In this document: piece by piece, positions 34,021-42,512 of the stretch
Layout of the letters: every line of letters begins with the position of its first letter
How positions within the stretch are numbered: position 1 is the stretch's first letter
NCBI GenBank assembly: GCA_046346665.1
Contig: JAXMHQ010000004.1
Span: 62,001-126,000 of the forward strand
Length of the DNA stretch: 64,000 bases
Direction: 5' to 3'
Origin: JAXMHQ01 sp046346665
GTDB lineage: Bacteria; Verrucomicrobiota; Verrucomicrobiia; Limisphaerales; JAXMHQ01
Notes under the pieces: generated by a model
The model's input: the letters and a program-made list of their open reading frames with translations, nothing else
What the model was told of the DNA's origin: nothing
Databases searched by the model: none
Position numbers and translations under genes: made by a program

Positions 34021-34779
34021 TCATTTGGGGGCTTTACAGGCATTTTTTGAGTCTGTTTTTGAGCCGTAAGAGATTTCGACCTCTTTCAGCACCCAGTTGT
34101 CTTCCAATTCCTCGATCAGTACCTCGCGCCTCACCACTACCTTCGGTTGCATGCCTTCCACAAATCGTCGGCTGCCAACCGCCAGCGCCTCAGTCCAGCA
34201 TGGCTCCCGTTTCAGTTGGTCCCGCGCAATCTGATCCGCCAGGCTCCATTCCAAGTTCTGTCGCAGTTCCGTCAAATTGTCCGTCCTAAGGCGCCAGCTC
34301 AGGCGCTCCAAATCCAGCAACCGATACCGCTTCCTCTTCCCCGTAATCTCGCCATGGCCATTCCAGCGCCATTCACTCGGGTGTTTCACCATTCCGCAGC
34401 GCACCATATTCAACTCGATGTATACCATGCAGCGCCACAAGTAGACTCCATCTTCAACTGCAGTAGCATGGTAGTTCTCTCCCCAAAAGGCGTTCATCCT
34501 GTCTTTGCGAAGGTTATAGGCGCGAGAGAATTCTCCTGCCACGACTTGCATGAAGTGGCTCAGTTCCTCCCGTGCGGGCGTGTCCACCAGCAAATGCACA
34601 TGATTGCTCGTAAAACAGTAGTCCAGGAGGGCGACATCGTGACATTTCAGCTTCTCGCGCAAAAGGGAACCATACGCGTCGCGATCGCGCGCGAACTTCA
34701 GCAGAAACTCCCGGTTATGACAGCGATGTGTAACGTGGAAAACTCCACCCACTCCCCGAAACTGATTTCCCCTGCCCAT
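34021..34779 (-). CDS. REP-associated tyrosine transposase (RAYT, Y1/HUH family)
   Basis: The protein has 252 residues. The HUH motif is HVH at 60-62 within FTSNHVHLLVDTP, and the catalytic tyrosine is about Y88 in AGEFSRAYNLRKDRMNAFWGENYHAT. MVYIELNMVRCGMVKHPSEWRWN is also typical. RAYTs are single-copy domesticated transposases thought to spread REP palindromes by single-strand cleavage. REP-like hairpins of one type occur at least four times in this window. The gene is full length and apparently intact. Confidence 0.92.
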   Translation of the reverse strand: MGRGNQFRGVGGVFHVTHRCHNREFLLKFARDRDAYGSLLREKLKCHDVALLDYCFTSNHVHLLVDTPAREELSHFMQVVAGEFSRAYNLRKDRMNAFWGENYHATAVEDGVYLWRCMVYIELNMVRCGMVKHPSEWRWNGHGEITGKRKRYRLLDLERLSWRLRTDNLTELRQNLEWSLADQIARDQLKREPCWTEALAVGSRRFVEGMQPKVVVRREVLIEELEDNWVLKEVEISYGSKTDSKNACKAPK

Positions 34780-34943
34780 GGTCGAATTCTATCGAGCCAA
34801 TCGAATCGTTACAGCAAAAAAACGAAGCCAAAAGTCGCCTATAAGCTCACAAATCGGCCTCCAAAAAGTCACAACCACTTCCAGCACGGACACTTTGCTC
34901 TGCGACACAGGGCTTGAGAGGTTGATCCGCCGTGAATCCCTGT

Positions 34944-35396
34944 TTATCCGCGGCTCGACGGATCGAGGTAAATCCCGCGCCGCACAATTTCCATCAGTTC
35001 CTCCGGCTTCGCCGCTGGCACAAAACCGTACTTCGCATACAACCCTTGCGCGTCGCGCGTCGCCAGCATGAACCGCCGCAGGCCCTGCAGCTCGGGATGT
35101 CCCATGATCGACTCCATCAGCCAGCGGGAAAGCTTCCTTCCGCGGTGCTCCTCCAGAACATAAACATCCGCCAGGTAGGCGAACGTGGCGCGATCTGTGA
35201 TCACCCGCGCAAAAGCAACCTGTTCTCCGCGATGAAACACTCCGAAGCACAGGGCGCCCTCAATGCAGCGCTTCACAAGTTCCAACGGAATGCCGGGAGC
35301 CCAATAAGATCGCGCCAGGTAAGCATGAATCCGCTCCGGCTGCTGGTCCTCCGCCCGGCAACTTAGTGTGTAATCTCCTCGACTCGATTCCATCAT
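34944..35396 (-). CDS. GNAT family N-acetyltransferase
   Basis: The protein has 150 residues. YLADVYVLEEHRGRKLSRWLMESIMGHPEL holds a GNAT acetyl-CoA motif, and DAQGLYAKYGFVPA is the usual C-terminal block. The substrate is unknown. It lies between the transposase and the GH62 gene. Confidence 0.85.
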   Translation of the reverse strand: MMESSRGDYTLSCRAEDQQPERIHAYLARSYWAPGIPLELVKRCIEGALCFGVFHRGEQVAFARVITDRATFAYLADVYVLEEHRGRKLSRWLMESIMGHPELQGLRRFMLATRDAQGLYAKYGFVPAAKPEELMEIVRRGIYLDPSSRG

Positions 35397-35448
35397 GTCA
35401 CATGGTTGAGCGACACCCTTGTTTTGGCGCGCTCTGGCGGCATTCAGG

Positions 35449-36618
35449 TCACCTGGCCGGATTCAATCGCAGCAACCCCAGCCGGTAAGGCAACTGCGAG
35501 TAGCTCGGGTTGATCGCCGGATCACGGCCCTGGAACAGAAGTTGAAGGTTGTTCAAATCGACCGTCGGCGTCTGGTCGTAACCGTCGCGAATCAATTCCC
35601 CGTGGCTGATGTCCCGCGTCCACGGCTTCACGCCCTCGGCGAATGTCAGGTTGTTGATTCCTGCAAACGGCTGCGCAAAGGTCGTCGCCGACCCCAACGG
35701 CTCCCACTCGCCGTCCAGGCGGTCGGAAATCCAGGCCCGGTAATAACGCGCGTTCGGACCAATCGCCTCCACCAGCGTCAAATACGCATCCGCACCCTTG
35801 ATCTTGTAAGTCATGCCCGCTTCGAAAACCGCCTCACGCGCCCCTTCAATCACCACCTCCGGATTGCTCAGGCCGTTGGGAAAGTCCTCGATCCTCGTCC
35901 GGCTGCGGTACATGCGCCCGTTGTCCCCGGTGCAGAACAGGTAGGCGTTTGTGGCGTCGCAAATAACCCAGAAATCCAGCCAACTCTTCGACACGCCGGG
36001 AGGATTGGTCGGGAAAAAACTCGCCGGCTTGGTCCATGTCTCCGGCCTCGCCAGGTCGTCAGCCGTCGAATACTGCGGCGGACCGGATTGATAAACCAAA
36101 TACCACTTGTTCTGTGGCCGAAAGAAAAAGACCTGTGGCGCACAGTGGTAACCCCGCAGGTTTGGATTCTGATCCAGATAATAACGCTTCGCGCCGGCCG
36201 CATCCGCCCAGTCCGCGAAGTTCAGGTAGACCATCCCCCAGTGCCCGTTGGTGTCAGCCGTGGTCGCATACACATGCCACCGGTCGTTGTAGCGCACAAC
36301 CGTCGGATCCTTCACTGAAACAATGCCGCGAGAGTCCGCAGCAGGCCCGATCAGCGCAGCACTCGCCGTCCACTGAAGCGGCTGCCCCAGGGGCGCCGGC
36401 ACAGGAACAGAACCGGCAGCCGCACGAAAGCCCGCCGAGCAATAAACAACAATCGCCGCGATCGTCCGCACGATGACAACACCGCGCACCCACGCCGGGA
36501 TCGGCCCGCGCGATCTCCCGGAACGCGGCGGCGGCCCTGACACAAAATCAATAGTGTGAGAACACAATCCGACGCTGGAGCAAACTGCGGATCGGCTGTC
36601 CTGGAATGAGGTATTCAT
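35449..36618 (-). CDS. Secreted GH62 alpha-L-arabinofuranosidase
   Basis: The frame has 389 residues from ATG. The first 43 residues are atypical, and a GTG at 36489 would give a clean signal peptide (VRGVVIVRTIAAIVVYCSAGFRAAAG). The five-bladed propeller carries KDPTVVRYNDRWHVYATT (catalytic-base Asp), SKSWLDFWVICDATNAYLF, VFEAGMTYKI (candidate acid Glu) and the terminal DGYDQTPTVDLNNLQLLFQG. GH62 enzymes remove arabinose from arabinoxylan. No linked xylanase is visible. A fragment of its 3' end is duplicated 1.6 kb downstream. Confidence 0.88.
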   Translation of the reverse strand: MNTSFQDSRSAVCSSVGLCSHTIDFVSGPPPRSGRSRGPIPAWVRGVVIVRTIAAIVVYCSAGFRAAAGSVPVPAPLGQPLQWTASAALIGPAADSRGIVSVKDPTVVRYNDRWHVYATTADTNGHWGMVYLNFADWADAAGAKRYYLDQNPNLRGYHCAPQVFFFRPQNKWYLVYQSGPPQYSTADDLARPETWTKPASFFPTNPPGVSKSWLDFWVICDATNAYLFCTGDNGRMYRSRTRIEDFPNGLSNPEVVIEGAREAVFEAGMTYKIKGADAYLTLVEAIGPNARYYRAWISDRLDGEWEPLGSATTFAQPFAGINNLTFAEGVKPWTRDISHGELIRDGYDQTPTVDLNNLQLLFQGRDPAINPSYSQLPYRLGLLRLNPAR

Positions 36619-36644
36619 AAACTGGAGCCCATTCTAACCTGCTT

Positions 36645-36845
36645 TCATGACCGACACCTGCGCCTGCACTGAATCCAACGAACAAGAACGTAAAACGGGA
36701 TGACCAGGGCCGCGAAGGGCATGGTAGTCAAAATTGGCCACAGCTCGATCTTGAACAGCAACGGCATGATCATGGCCAACAAGACGAATGCCACGCAGGT
36801 GGCCAGAAAAACCAAGCCCTCACGTATAATCACCTGGTTGCTCAT
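36645..36845 (-). CDS. Small two-helix membrane protein
   Basis: The protein has 66 residues. Two hydrophobic helices are present (about 9-31, GLVFLATCVAFVLLAMIMPLLFK, and 38-57, ILTTMPFAALVIPFYVLVRW), ending in a basic tail (QCRRRCRS). The family is not recognised. It is the last minus-strand gene before the strand-skew change. Confidence 0.5.
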   Translation of the reverse strand: MSNQVIIREGLVFLATCVAFVLLAMIMPLLFKIELWPILTTMPFAALVIPFYVLVRWIQCRRRCRS

Positions 36846-37140
36846 CGCTCAAGTCTCTTCGCGGTGTAGGCTGGTGGTGTAAGCCCAGACAGTACGGCTG
36901 GTGATGAAAGTGGTTAAGGTGTCTGATGCCCGGAAACGTGGGTTGCACCGTGTGTGCGGTGCCGAGCCACCATGCTTGGAATACAACTCAAACACTGGAA
37001 GGAAAGCAGTCACCACGAAAACCTACATACTCCACCCGTTCAATCCTGTCGAGCCGCAAAGAACCCGACCCGACAACCCCCGCACTCCGGCTGCACGCCG
37101 ACGCCGTATTCAGCACATTCCAGCCTCCGCGAACCCCGCC

Positions 37141-37221
37141 CTGTTCATCGGCCTGGATGTCCATGGCGAATCGATCGCCCCCTGCCGGGCGCCCTCCGAT
37201 TCCGCCGAACTGCGCCCCTGC
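37141..37221 (+). pseudogene. Probable remnant of an IS110-type transposase N-terminus
   Basis: A short translated piece reads LFIGLDVHGESIAPCRAPSD, close to the 'yiGlDvHk.sI.va..' start of IS110/IS116/IS902 transposases. Nothing transposase-like follows, and the surrounding frame has no other family resemblance. The region 36850-37420 otherwise holds no gene I can support. Confidence 0.4.
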
Positions 37222-37420
37222 GTCATGAGTCCGGGACTACGGCCCGGCAGGCGCCATCCCGGGGCGCGGCGAGGCGGCATCAATGTTGCTTATCGCATAG
37301 ATTAAAGATTGCCGAATCAAGACCTAACAGACGTGGTTTTTGCAGGTGCCGGGTGGTCAGAGGATTAGACTTGCAATCGACGGCCGAAATCCGTCTAATT
37401 TACGCATCACTCAGGAGATT

Positions 37421-38098
37421 ATGAAAAAAGCAACGAACGGAGCCAAGAGCATCCGGGTGTTTTTGGTGGATGATCATCCGATTGTTCGCCAGGCGCTAAA
37501 GCTCGCCATGAGGCATGAGCGGGACCTGGAGGTCTGCGGGGAAGCGGACGACCGGGAGGAGGCTTTGAAGGCGATAGCCTGTTCGGAACCGGACCTGGCA
37601 ATAGTGGATTTACGGTTGAGGGATTCGGACGGATTGGAGCTGGTCCGGGATCTGAGGGATCGGCATCCCAAGGTGTTAAGCCTGGTTTTGTCGATGCAGG
37701 ACGAGTCGATGAGCGCGGAGCGCGCGGTGCGCGCAGGCGCGCGCGGCTATATTTCGAAGCGGGAAGCGCCGGGCAAGATCATCGAGGCTGTCCGGAAGGT
37801 TTTAGGGGGAGAGATTTACTGGAGCGAGAAGGCGGCGGCCCAGGTGGCGTCGAAGATCGCCTCCCCTGCCCATCCGTCCACCAGTTCCGGTGTGGACAGC
37901 CTGTCGGAGCGCGAACTGCAGGTCTTTGAGCAGATCGGGCTGGGGAAAAGCACGAATGAAATCGGGGAATCGCTGCATATTGACATCAGCACGGTGGAAA
38001 CGTATCGGTCGCGGATCAAGGAAAAGCTGAATTTGAAGAACGGGTCGGAGTTGTTGCAGACGGCGATTCGCTGGTGTTTGGCCAGGGCTTACCACTGA
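37421..38098 (+). CDS. NarL-type response regulator upstream of the exopolysaccharide locus
   Basis: The start at 37421 has a good ribosome site (AGGAG) and gives 225 residues. The receiver domain has VFLVDDHPIVRQ, the phospho-acceptor Asp in LAIVDLRLRDSDG and Lys in YISKREAPGK. The GerE helix-turn-helix is VDSLSERELQVFEQIGLGKSTNEIGESLHIDISTVETYRSRIKEKLNL. No kinase is adjacent, so it is an orphan that may control the following polysaccharide genes. Confidence 0.92.
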   Translation: MKKATNGAKSIRVFLVDDHPIVRQALKLAMRHERDLEVCGEADDREEALKAIACSEPDLAIVDLRLRDSDGLELVRDLRDRHPKVLSLVLSMQDESMSAERAVRAGARGYISKREAPGKIIEAVRKVLGGEIYWSEKAAAQVASKIASPAHPSTSSGVDSLSERELQVFEQIGLGKSTNEIGESLHIDISTVETYRSRIKEKLNLKNGSELLQTAIRWCLARAYH

Positions 38099-38204
38099 GG
38101 GTGGATGGATGGATATTTGGATTATTGGATAAATGGGGAGACCGCGCCCGGAGCCATCCAATAATCCGTTACGCGAATAGGCAGTCATTTTTTGCAAGTA
38201 ACCG

Positions 38205-38504
38205 CGGAGACGCGGAGGTGGGCAAAAGCATTCTGAACATTCAGTTCATTCTGTCTGAAGGGTTTTTGGGCTCGGATGGGCAAGGATGTCAGGGCTCGAC
38301 GGAGTCTCGCCCCACCCCCGGCTGCGCCGGATAGCCAATAGCCAATAGTCGATAGCCAAGGACTGGGTTTAGAATGAGCCTCGTTACCTCGGCTCCTACT
38401 GGGGGGGGGGGATCCGCAATCTGACGATCGCGGCTACGAAGTGGACGGCGGGACGCCGTCCCTACCGAGGTGGAGGTGGGGACTCGCATAGCTCATCCCT
38501 CCCG
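38205..38504. repeat. Repeat-rich gap before the Wza-like gene
   Basis: In order: a CGCGGAG word run and an AAGCATTCTGAACATTC unit (about 38205-38259, direct copy at about 39444-39501); a GCTCGACGGAGT segment (38294 on); AATAGCC heptamers (38331-38359); the dispersed repeat of 28712 inverted (38371-38399); an 11-G run (38401-38411); a REP-like hairpin (38413-38437); and GGACTCGCATAGCTCATCCC (38480 on), which recurs twice after the gene. No coding sequence is supported. Confidence 0.7.
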
Positions 38505-38711
38505 GATGTGGAAGGAGGGAAGGTGGTTTTGTCATTCGCTTGCCGGGAGGCTTTTGTCGTGCCATTTTGGCCGGAGATTTTTGGTCCGGATCGAAAGAAA
38601 TTAATCATGAATGATCTTCCTGTTTTTGGATCGGTTGTGGGTTTGGGTCGAAAACTCCTGGTCGGGCTTCGCCCAGGGGCTACGACCCGGCGGGCTTGGA
38701 CAGGACTCAGA

Positions 38712-39350
38712 ATGAGCCTCCTTACGTCGGCTCCTACGTATCCGAAGGTGGCAGTTGTTCTGGCTCTGGTGGCGCTGGGAGTGGTTTTGTCGGGCTGTCA
38801 GAGTCCGGAATATGCCCAGACGGAGGTGGTGAAGAAGCCGGACCCGTCGGCGGAGGCGGCATTGTTGCGGGAAGGTGACGTGTTGCGCATTACGTTTCCC
38901 GGCGCGCCGAACCTGAATGCGACCCAGCAGATCCGCCCGGATGGCAAAATCACGCTGGGTTTGATCGGTGAAGTGCCGGCGGCAGGGATGACTCCGGCGC
39001 AACTGGAGAAGGATTTGATCCAGCGCTATTCGGGCCAACTCGTGACGAAGGAGATCACGGTGACGGTGGAGTCGTCGTCGTTCACGGTGTTTGTGACGGG
39101 AATGGTGCTGAGGCCCGGGCGGATTGAGTCGCACCGGCCGATCACGGCGCTGGAGGCGATCATGGAGTCGGGCGGGTTTGATTTTTCGCGGGCGAATTTG
39201 AAGGATGTGACGGTGATTCGGAACACGCGGGGGCACACGGAGCATTTCAAATTGAATTTGAAGCGGGTGCTGGAGGGGCAGGATGAGGATCCGTTTTATT
39301 TGAAGCCTTCGGACATCGTGTATGTGCCGGAGAAGTTCAATTGGTTTTAG
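38712..39350 (+). CDS. Wza-like polysaccharide export lipoprotein
   Basis: The start at 38712 (MSLLTSAPTYPKVAVVLAL) gives 212 residues with a lipobox LSGC about 30 residues in. Upstream in-frame ATGs at 38508 and 38607 would add repeat-encoded residues before the signal peptide. The Poly_export domain at about 55-135 has LREGDVLRITFPGAPNLNATQQIRPDGKITLGLIGEVPAAGMTPAQLEKDL. A SLBB-like segment follows (VTGMVLRPGRIESHRPITALEAIMESGGFD). It should form the periplasmic/outer-membrane channel for exopolysaccharide. The start codon and first codons lie in a dispersed repeat (38709-38737). Confidence 0.88.
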   Translation: MSLLTSAPTYPKVAVVLALVALGVVLSGCQSPEYAQTEVVKKPDPSAEAALLREGDVLRITFPGAPNLNATQQIRPDGKITLGLIGEVPAAGMTPAQLEKDLIQRYSGQLVTKEITVTVESSSFTVFVTGMVLRPGRIESHRPITALEAIMESGGFDFSRANLKDVTVIRNTRGHTEHFKLNLKRVLEGQDEDPFYLKPSDIVYVPEKFNWF

Positions 39351-39986
39351 CCAGTGCGGAATTCACGGATCCCGCAGTGGTGGGACGGATGGGGGCGGCT
39401 TGACGCGAATTCACGCGAATTTTCACTAATTCTTTGGGGATAAACGCGGAGGCGCGGAGGAGGACTAAAGCATTCTGAACATTCCGGTCATTCTGTCTGA
39501 ATTTTCCGAATGGGGACTCGCAGTAGCTCGTCCCTCCCGGGGGTGGAGATGGAGACTCGCAGTAGCTCGTCGCTCCCGGGTGGGTTAGGGGTCGACGGAG
39601 TGTTGCTCCACCGGCTCCGTGTTAGTGCGGACGCTGGAGGAGCGAGAAGTGTCCTGGTTTTGTGAGTCTCCTAACGTCGACCTCCTACATATTCTTCGAA
39701 TGCATACCATTAATGGCCAGTCGCCTGCGCATGCCGGGGATCCGGAGTGGAGGGGTGATCCAGGTGACGAACAGGTGACATTTGTAGCGGATTACCTGAC
39801 AAGGCGTCGTGGCTGGCTGTACGGATTTGTCCGGAAACTCAGGACGCCAAAATCCGCAAACGACAGGACAGACAGGATCGTTGTTTCGTGCAATGATGAT
39901 CAGCGAATTCCTCCACGGAAGAGTGCAGAGAGAGCGGCGCTTTTCGGGTGGGGCGAATCAAGGGAAAATCCGTTGAGACAGTGCAG
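39351..39986. repeat. 636-base gap with repeats, no supported gene
   Basis: It contains a TTGACGCGAATTCACGCGAATT word run (39400 on, in pieces), the CGCGGAG/AAGCATTCTGAACATTC unit (39444-39501), two copies of GACTCGCAGTAGCTCGTC (about 39513-39582), a GTCGACGGAGT segment and the dispersed repeat (39662-39688). The last 290 bases are non-repetitive and may be the leader of the antiterminator gene. ORFs there lack ribosome sites and family resemblance. Confidence 0.6.
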
Positions 39987-40541
39987 ATGAATTTGGACAC
40001 AGATAAAGCCTGGTATTGTGCCCGGACGAAACCGAAGCACGAGCACATTGCCGCGGCCAATTTGAATCGGAGCCTCGGCCTGGAGGTGTTCAATCCGCGT
40101 CTGCGCGTGGAGCGGTCGACTCGGCGCGGGGTGGTGCGGGCGACGGAGCCGTTGTTTCCCTGCTACATTTTCATTTTGTGCGGGACGAACACGTGGAGCG
40201 ACGTGCGCTACGTGAACGGGATCAGCAGCCTGGTGCATTTCGGCGACCGGGTGCCGTCGGTGCCGTCGAGCGTGATTGACGAGCTGAAGGATTGTTTTGA
40301 GTCGGAGGAGCCGCTGGACGTGGAAGACCGGCTGATGCCGGGCGAGGAAGTGAGCATTGCGGACGGGGCATTTTGCGGGTTGGAAGCGATCGTTTTGAAG
40401 TCGATGCCGGCGCGGCAGCGCGTGCAGGTGTTGCTGGATATTTTGGGCCGGCCGACGCTGGTGGAAGTGGACCGGGGCTCGATCAATGTGATGAACCGGC
40501 GGGTGCAGGACCGGTTTCCGACGCTGGCATTGGCGCGCTAG
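39987..40541 (+). CDS. NusG/RfaH-like transcription antiterminator for the polysaccharide operon
   Basis: The protein has 184 residues from MNLDTDKAWYCARTKPKHEHIAAANL, the NusG N-terminal (NGN) signature. LFPCYIFI and the KOW-like LMPGEEVSIADGAFCGLEAIV match RfaH/UpxY/LoaP-type paralogues rather than housekeeping NusG. Such proteins load on RNA polymerase and allow read-through of long polysaccharide operons. It lies directly before the sugar transferase, as expected. Confidence 0.9.
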   Translation: MNLDTDKAWYCARTKPKHEHIAAANLNRSLGLEVFNPRLRVERSTRRGVVRATEPLFPCYIFILCGTNTWSDVRYVNGISSLVHFGDRVPSVPSSVIDELKDCFESEEPLDVEDRLMPGEEVSIADGAFCGLEAIVLKSMPARQRVQVLLDILGRPTLVEVDRGSINVMNRRVQDRFPTLALAR

Positions 40542-40546
40542 GTAGG

Positions 40547-40578
40547 ATTTGAGATCTGAGATTTGAGATCTGAGATTT
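40547..40578. repeat. GAGATTT/GAGATCT heptamer array
   Basis: Alternating ATTTGAGATCTG units run for about four heptamers between the antiterminator stop and the sugar-transferase start, in the place of a normal leader. A loose copy (TTGAGATTTTG) touches the start codon. Confidence 0.7.
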
Positions 40579-40600
40579 AAAGCAGAGAATTGAGATTTTG

Positions 40601-41344
40601 ATGCAATCGACGCGAGAACAAAGTTTGACGAGATCCGAGTTGCCGGGGCGCAACGGATCTTTTGCCGGGGCGGATGCCCTGCCCTTCTGGAAGCGGCTGC
40701 TGGACCTGGTCCTGATCACGCTGGCGGCGCCGGTGTGGATGCCGGTGATGCTGCTGATTTACGTGGTGATCAAGGTGGCGTCGCCGGGCCCGGCGTTGTT
40801 CCGTCAGGAGCGGATTGGTTATCGGGGGACGCGGTTCACGATTTTCAAGTTTCGGACGATGCACGTCAATGCGGACACGGGCGTGCACCGCGGGCATTTG
40901 AACCAGTTGATGGATTCGAACAAGCCGATGAAGAAGCTGGACGCGCGGGATGCGCGGTTGATTCCGTGCGCGTTGATTTTGAGGACGCTGGGGCTGGACG
41001 AGCTGCCGCAGTTGTTCAACGTGCTGCGGGGCGACATGAGCCTGGTGGGTCCGCGTCCGTGCGTGCCTTACGAGTATCAGAATTACACGCCGCGGCATCG
41101 GCAGCGGCTGAACGCGGTTCCGGGCCTGACGGGGTTGTGGCAGGTGAGCGGAAAGAACCGGACGACGTTCGAGGAGATGATCGACCTGGACATTCGCTAC
41201 GCGCGCGAGAAGTCGTTCTGGATGGATGTGAAGATCATTTTGAAGACGGTGCCGGCGATTGTCATGCAGACGAAGGACGTGAAGGAGGACAAGGTGGTGG
41301 CTGCGGCCGCGCCGGTGCTTCAGAACGCGACGTTGGAACGTTAA
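40601..41344 (+). CDS. Priming sugar-phosphate transferase (undecaprenyl-phosphate, WcaJ/WbaP C-terminal type)
   Basis: The protein has 247 residues from ATG 40601. One membrane helix spans about 30-52 (LLDLVLITLAAPVWMPVMLLIYVVIKV). The catalytic domain follows with GPALFRQERIGYRGTRFTIFKFRTM, LRTLGLDELPQLFNVLRGDMSLVGPRPCVPYE and VPGLTGLWQVSGKN. It lacks the N-terminal four-helix domain of WbaP, so it is the short monotopic form. It transfers a hexose phosphate to undecaprenyl phosphate to start repeat-unit synthesis. Confidence 0.94.
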   Translation: MQSTREQSLTRSELPGRNGSFAGADALPFWKRLLDLVLITLAAPVWMPVMLLIYVVIKVASPGPALFRQERIGYRGTRFTIFKFRTMHVNADTGVHRGHLNQLMDSNKPMKKLDARDARLIPCALILRTLGLDELPQLFNVLRGDMSLVGPRPCVPYEYQNYTPRHRQRLNAVPGLTGLWQVSGKNRTTFEEMIDLDIRYAREKSFWMDVKIILKTVPAIVMQTKDVKEDKVVAAAAPVLQNATLER

Positions 41345-41389
41345 ATCCATTTCAAGCGATCACCTGTTGGAAATACCAGTGAAGTAAAT

Positions 41390-42502
41390 ATGAAGAATCA
41401 AATCAAAGTCGGAGTTGTCGGGTGCGGTTATTGGGGGCCGAATCTCATTCGTAATTTCAGGGCATTGGGCGACTGCCGGCTGGCCATGATGTGCGATGTG
41501 AGCGAGCAGCGCCTGGCGCACATGAAGTCGCTGTATCCCGAGGTGGAGGCGACGACGGATTTCAACAAGATGCTGGCGGGAGACGCGCTGGACGCGGTGG
41601 TGATCGCGACGTCGGTGCGGTTTCACTACACGATGGCGAAGGCCGCGCTGATGGCGGGCAAGCACACGTTCATCGAGAAGCCGATGGCGTCGTCGGCGGA
41701 GCAATGCGAGGAGCTGGTGGAGATTGCGGACAAGAAGGGCCTGGTGCTGATGGTGGGCCACACGTTCCTGTATTCGCCGGCGATCCGGAAGATCAAGGAG
41801 ATCATCGAATGGGGCGACCTGGGGGAGATCCGGTATATTTGCGCGCGCCGTCTGAACCTGGGGTTGTTCCAGAAGGACATCAACGTGGCGTGGGACCTGG
41901 CGCCGCACGATATTTCGATCATTTTGCACATCATGGAGGAGCTGCCGCTGAGCGTGAACTGCCGCGGGAGCGCGCACGTGACGCCGGGTGTGGAGGACGT
42001 GACGACGATGTGCCTGAATTTCCGCAACAACCGCTCGGCGATCATCCAGAGCAGCTGGCTGGATCCGCGCAAGACGCGGGAGATGACGTTCGTGGGCAGC
42101 AAGCGGATGATTGCTTACGACGACGTGACGCCGATCGAGAAGATCAAGATTTACGACGCGCGCGTGGAACGTCCGCCGCACTACGACACTTTCGGCGAGT
42201 TCCAGTATTCCTATCATTACGGCGACATGTATGTGCCGTACATCAAGCAGGAAGAGCCGTTGAAATCGGAGTGCCAGCATTTCCTGGATTGCATCAAGGA
42301 AGGGATCAGTCCGCTGACGGATGGCCGGCGCGGGCTGGAGCTGGTGCGGATCCTGGAGGCGTCTTCGTTGTCGCTGAAGCAGGGTGGCGGGCAGGTGTTG
42401 CTGCAGCCGTCGGTGACGCGCAACAACGTCAAGGTGGCCGCGCTGAAGTTTGCGAAGGAACCCGTGGTGGACGAGCAGCAGGAAAGCATCGTCCGCGCTT
42501 AA
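41390..42502 (+). CDS. Gfo/Idh/MocA family sugar dehydrogenase
   Basis: The protein has 370 residues. The Rossmann motif is VGVVGCGYWGPNLIRNF, the catalytic-site EKP is in HTFIEKPMASS, and WDLAPHDISIILHI holds the active-site His. It resembles the NDP-sugar 3-dehydrogenases (WlbA/WbpB group) paired with hexapeptide acetyltransferases. The next gene, 10 bases on, is such an acyltransferase. The DegT aminotransferase that would link the two steps is not in this window. Confidence 0.9.
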   Translation: MKNQIKVGVVGCGYWGPNLIRNFRALGDCRLAMMCDVSEQRLAHMKSLYPEVEATTDFNKMLAGDALDAVVIATSVRFHYTMAKAALMAGKHTFIEKPMASSAEQCEELVEIADKKGLVLMVGHTFLYSPAIRKIKEIIEWGDLGEIRYICARRLNLGLFQKDINVAWDLAPHDISIILHIMEELPLSVNCRGSAHVTPGVEDVTTMCLNFRNNRSAIIQSSWLDPRKTREMTFVGSKRMIAYDDVTPIEKIKIYDARVERPPHYDTFGEFQYSYHYGDMYVPYIKQEEPLKSECQHFLDCIKEGISPLTDGRRGLELVRILEASSLSLKQGGGQVLLQPSVTRNNVKVAALKFAKEPVVDEQQESIVRA

Positions 42503-42512
42503 GGGTTCACGA

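Noticed and set aside
36954..37022. Group II intron reverse-transcriptase remnant (MLGIQLKHWK)
   Set aside because: Ten residues resemble the C-terminal RT region, but nothing around them does, and no intron end motifs were seen.
36800..37420. Replication origin (oriC)
   Set aside because: Skew direction fits, but I found no dnaA/dnaN genes, no TTATCCACA-type boxes and no AT-rich unwinding region, so I report only the skew change.
39619..39990. 123-codon frame before the antiterminator gene
   Set aside because: It begins in repeat DNA, has no ribosome site or family resemblance and overlaps the true start region of the NusG-like gene.
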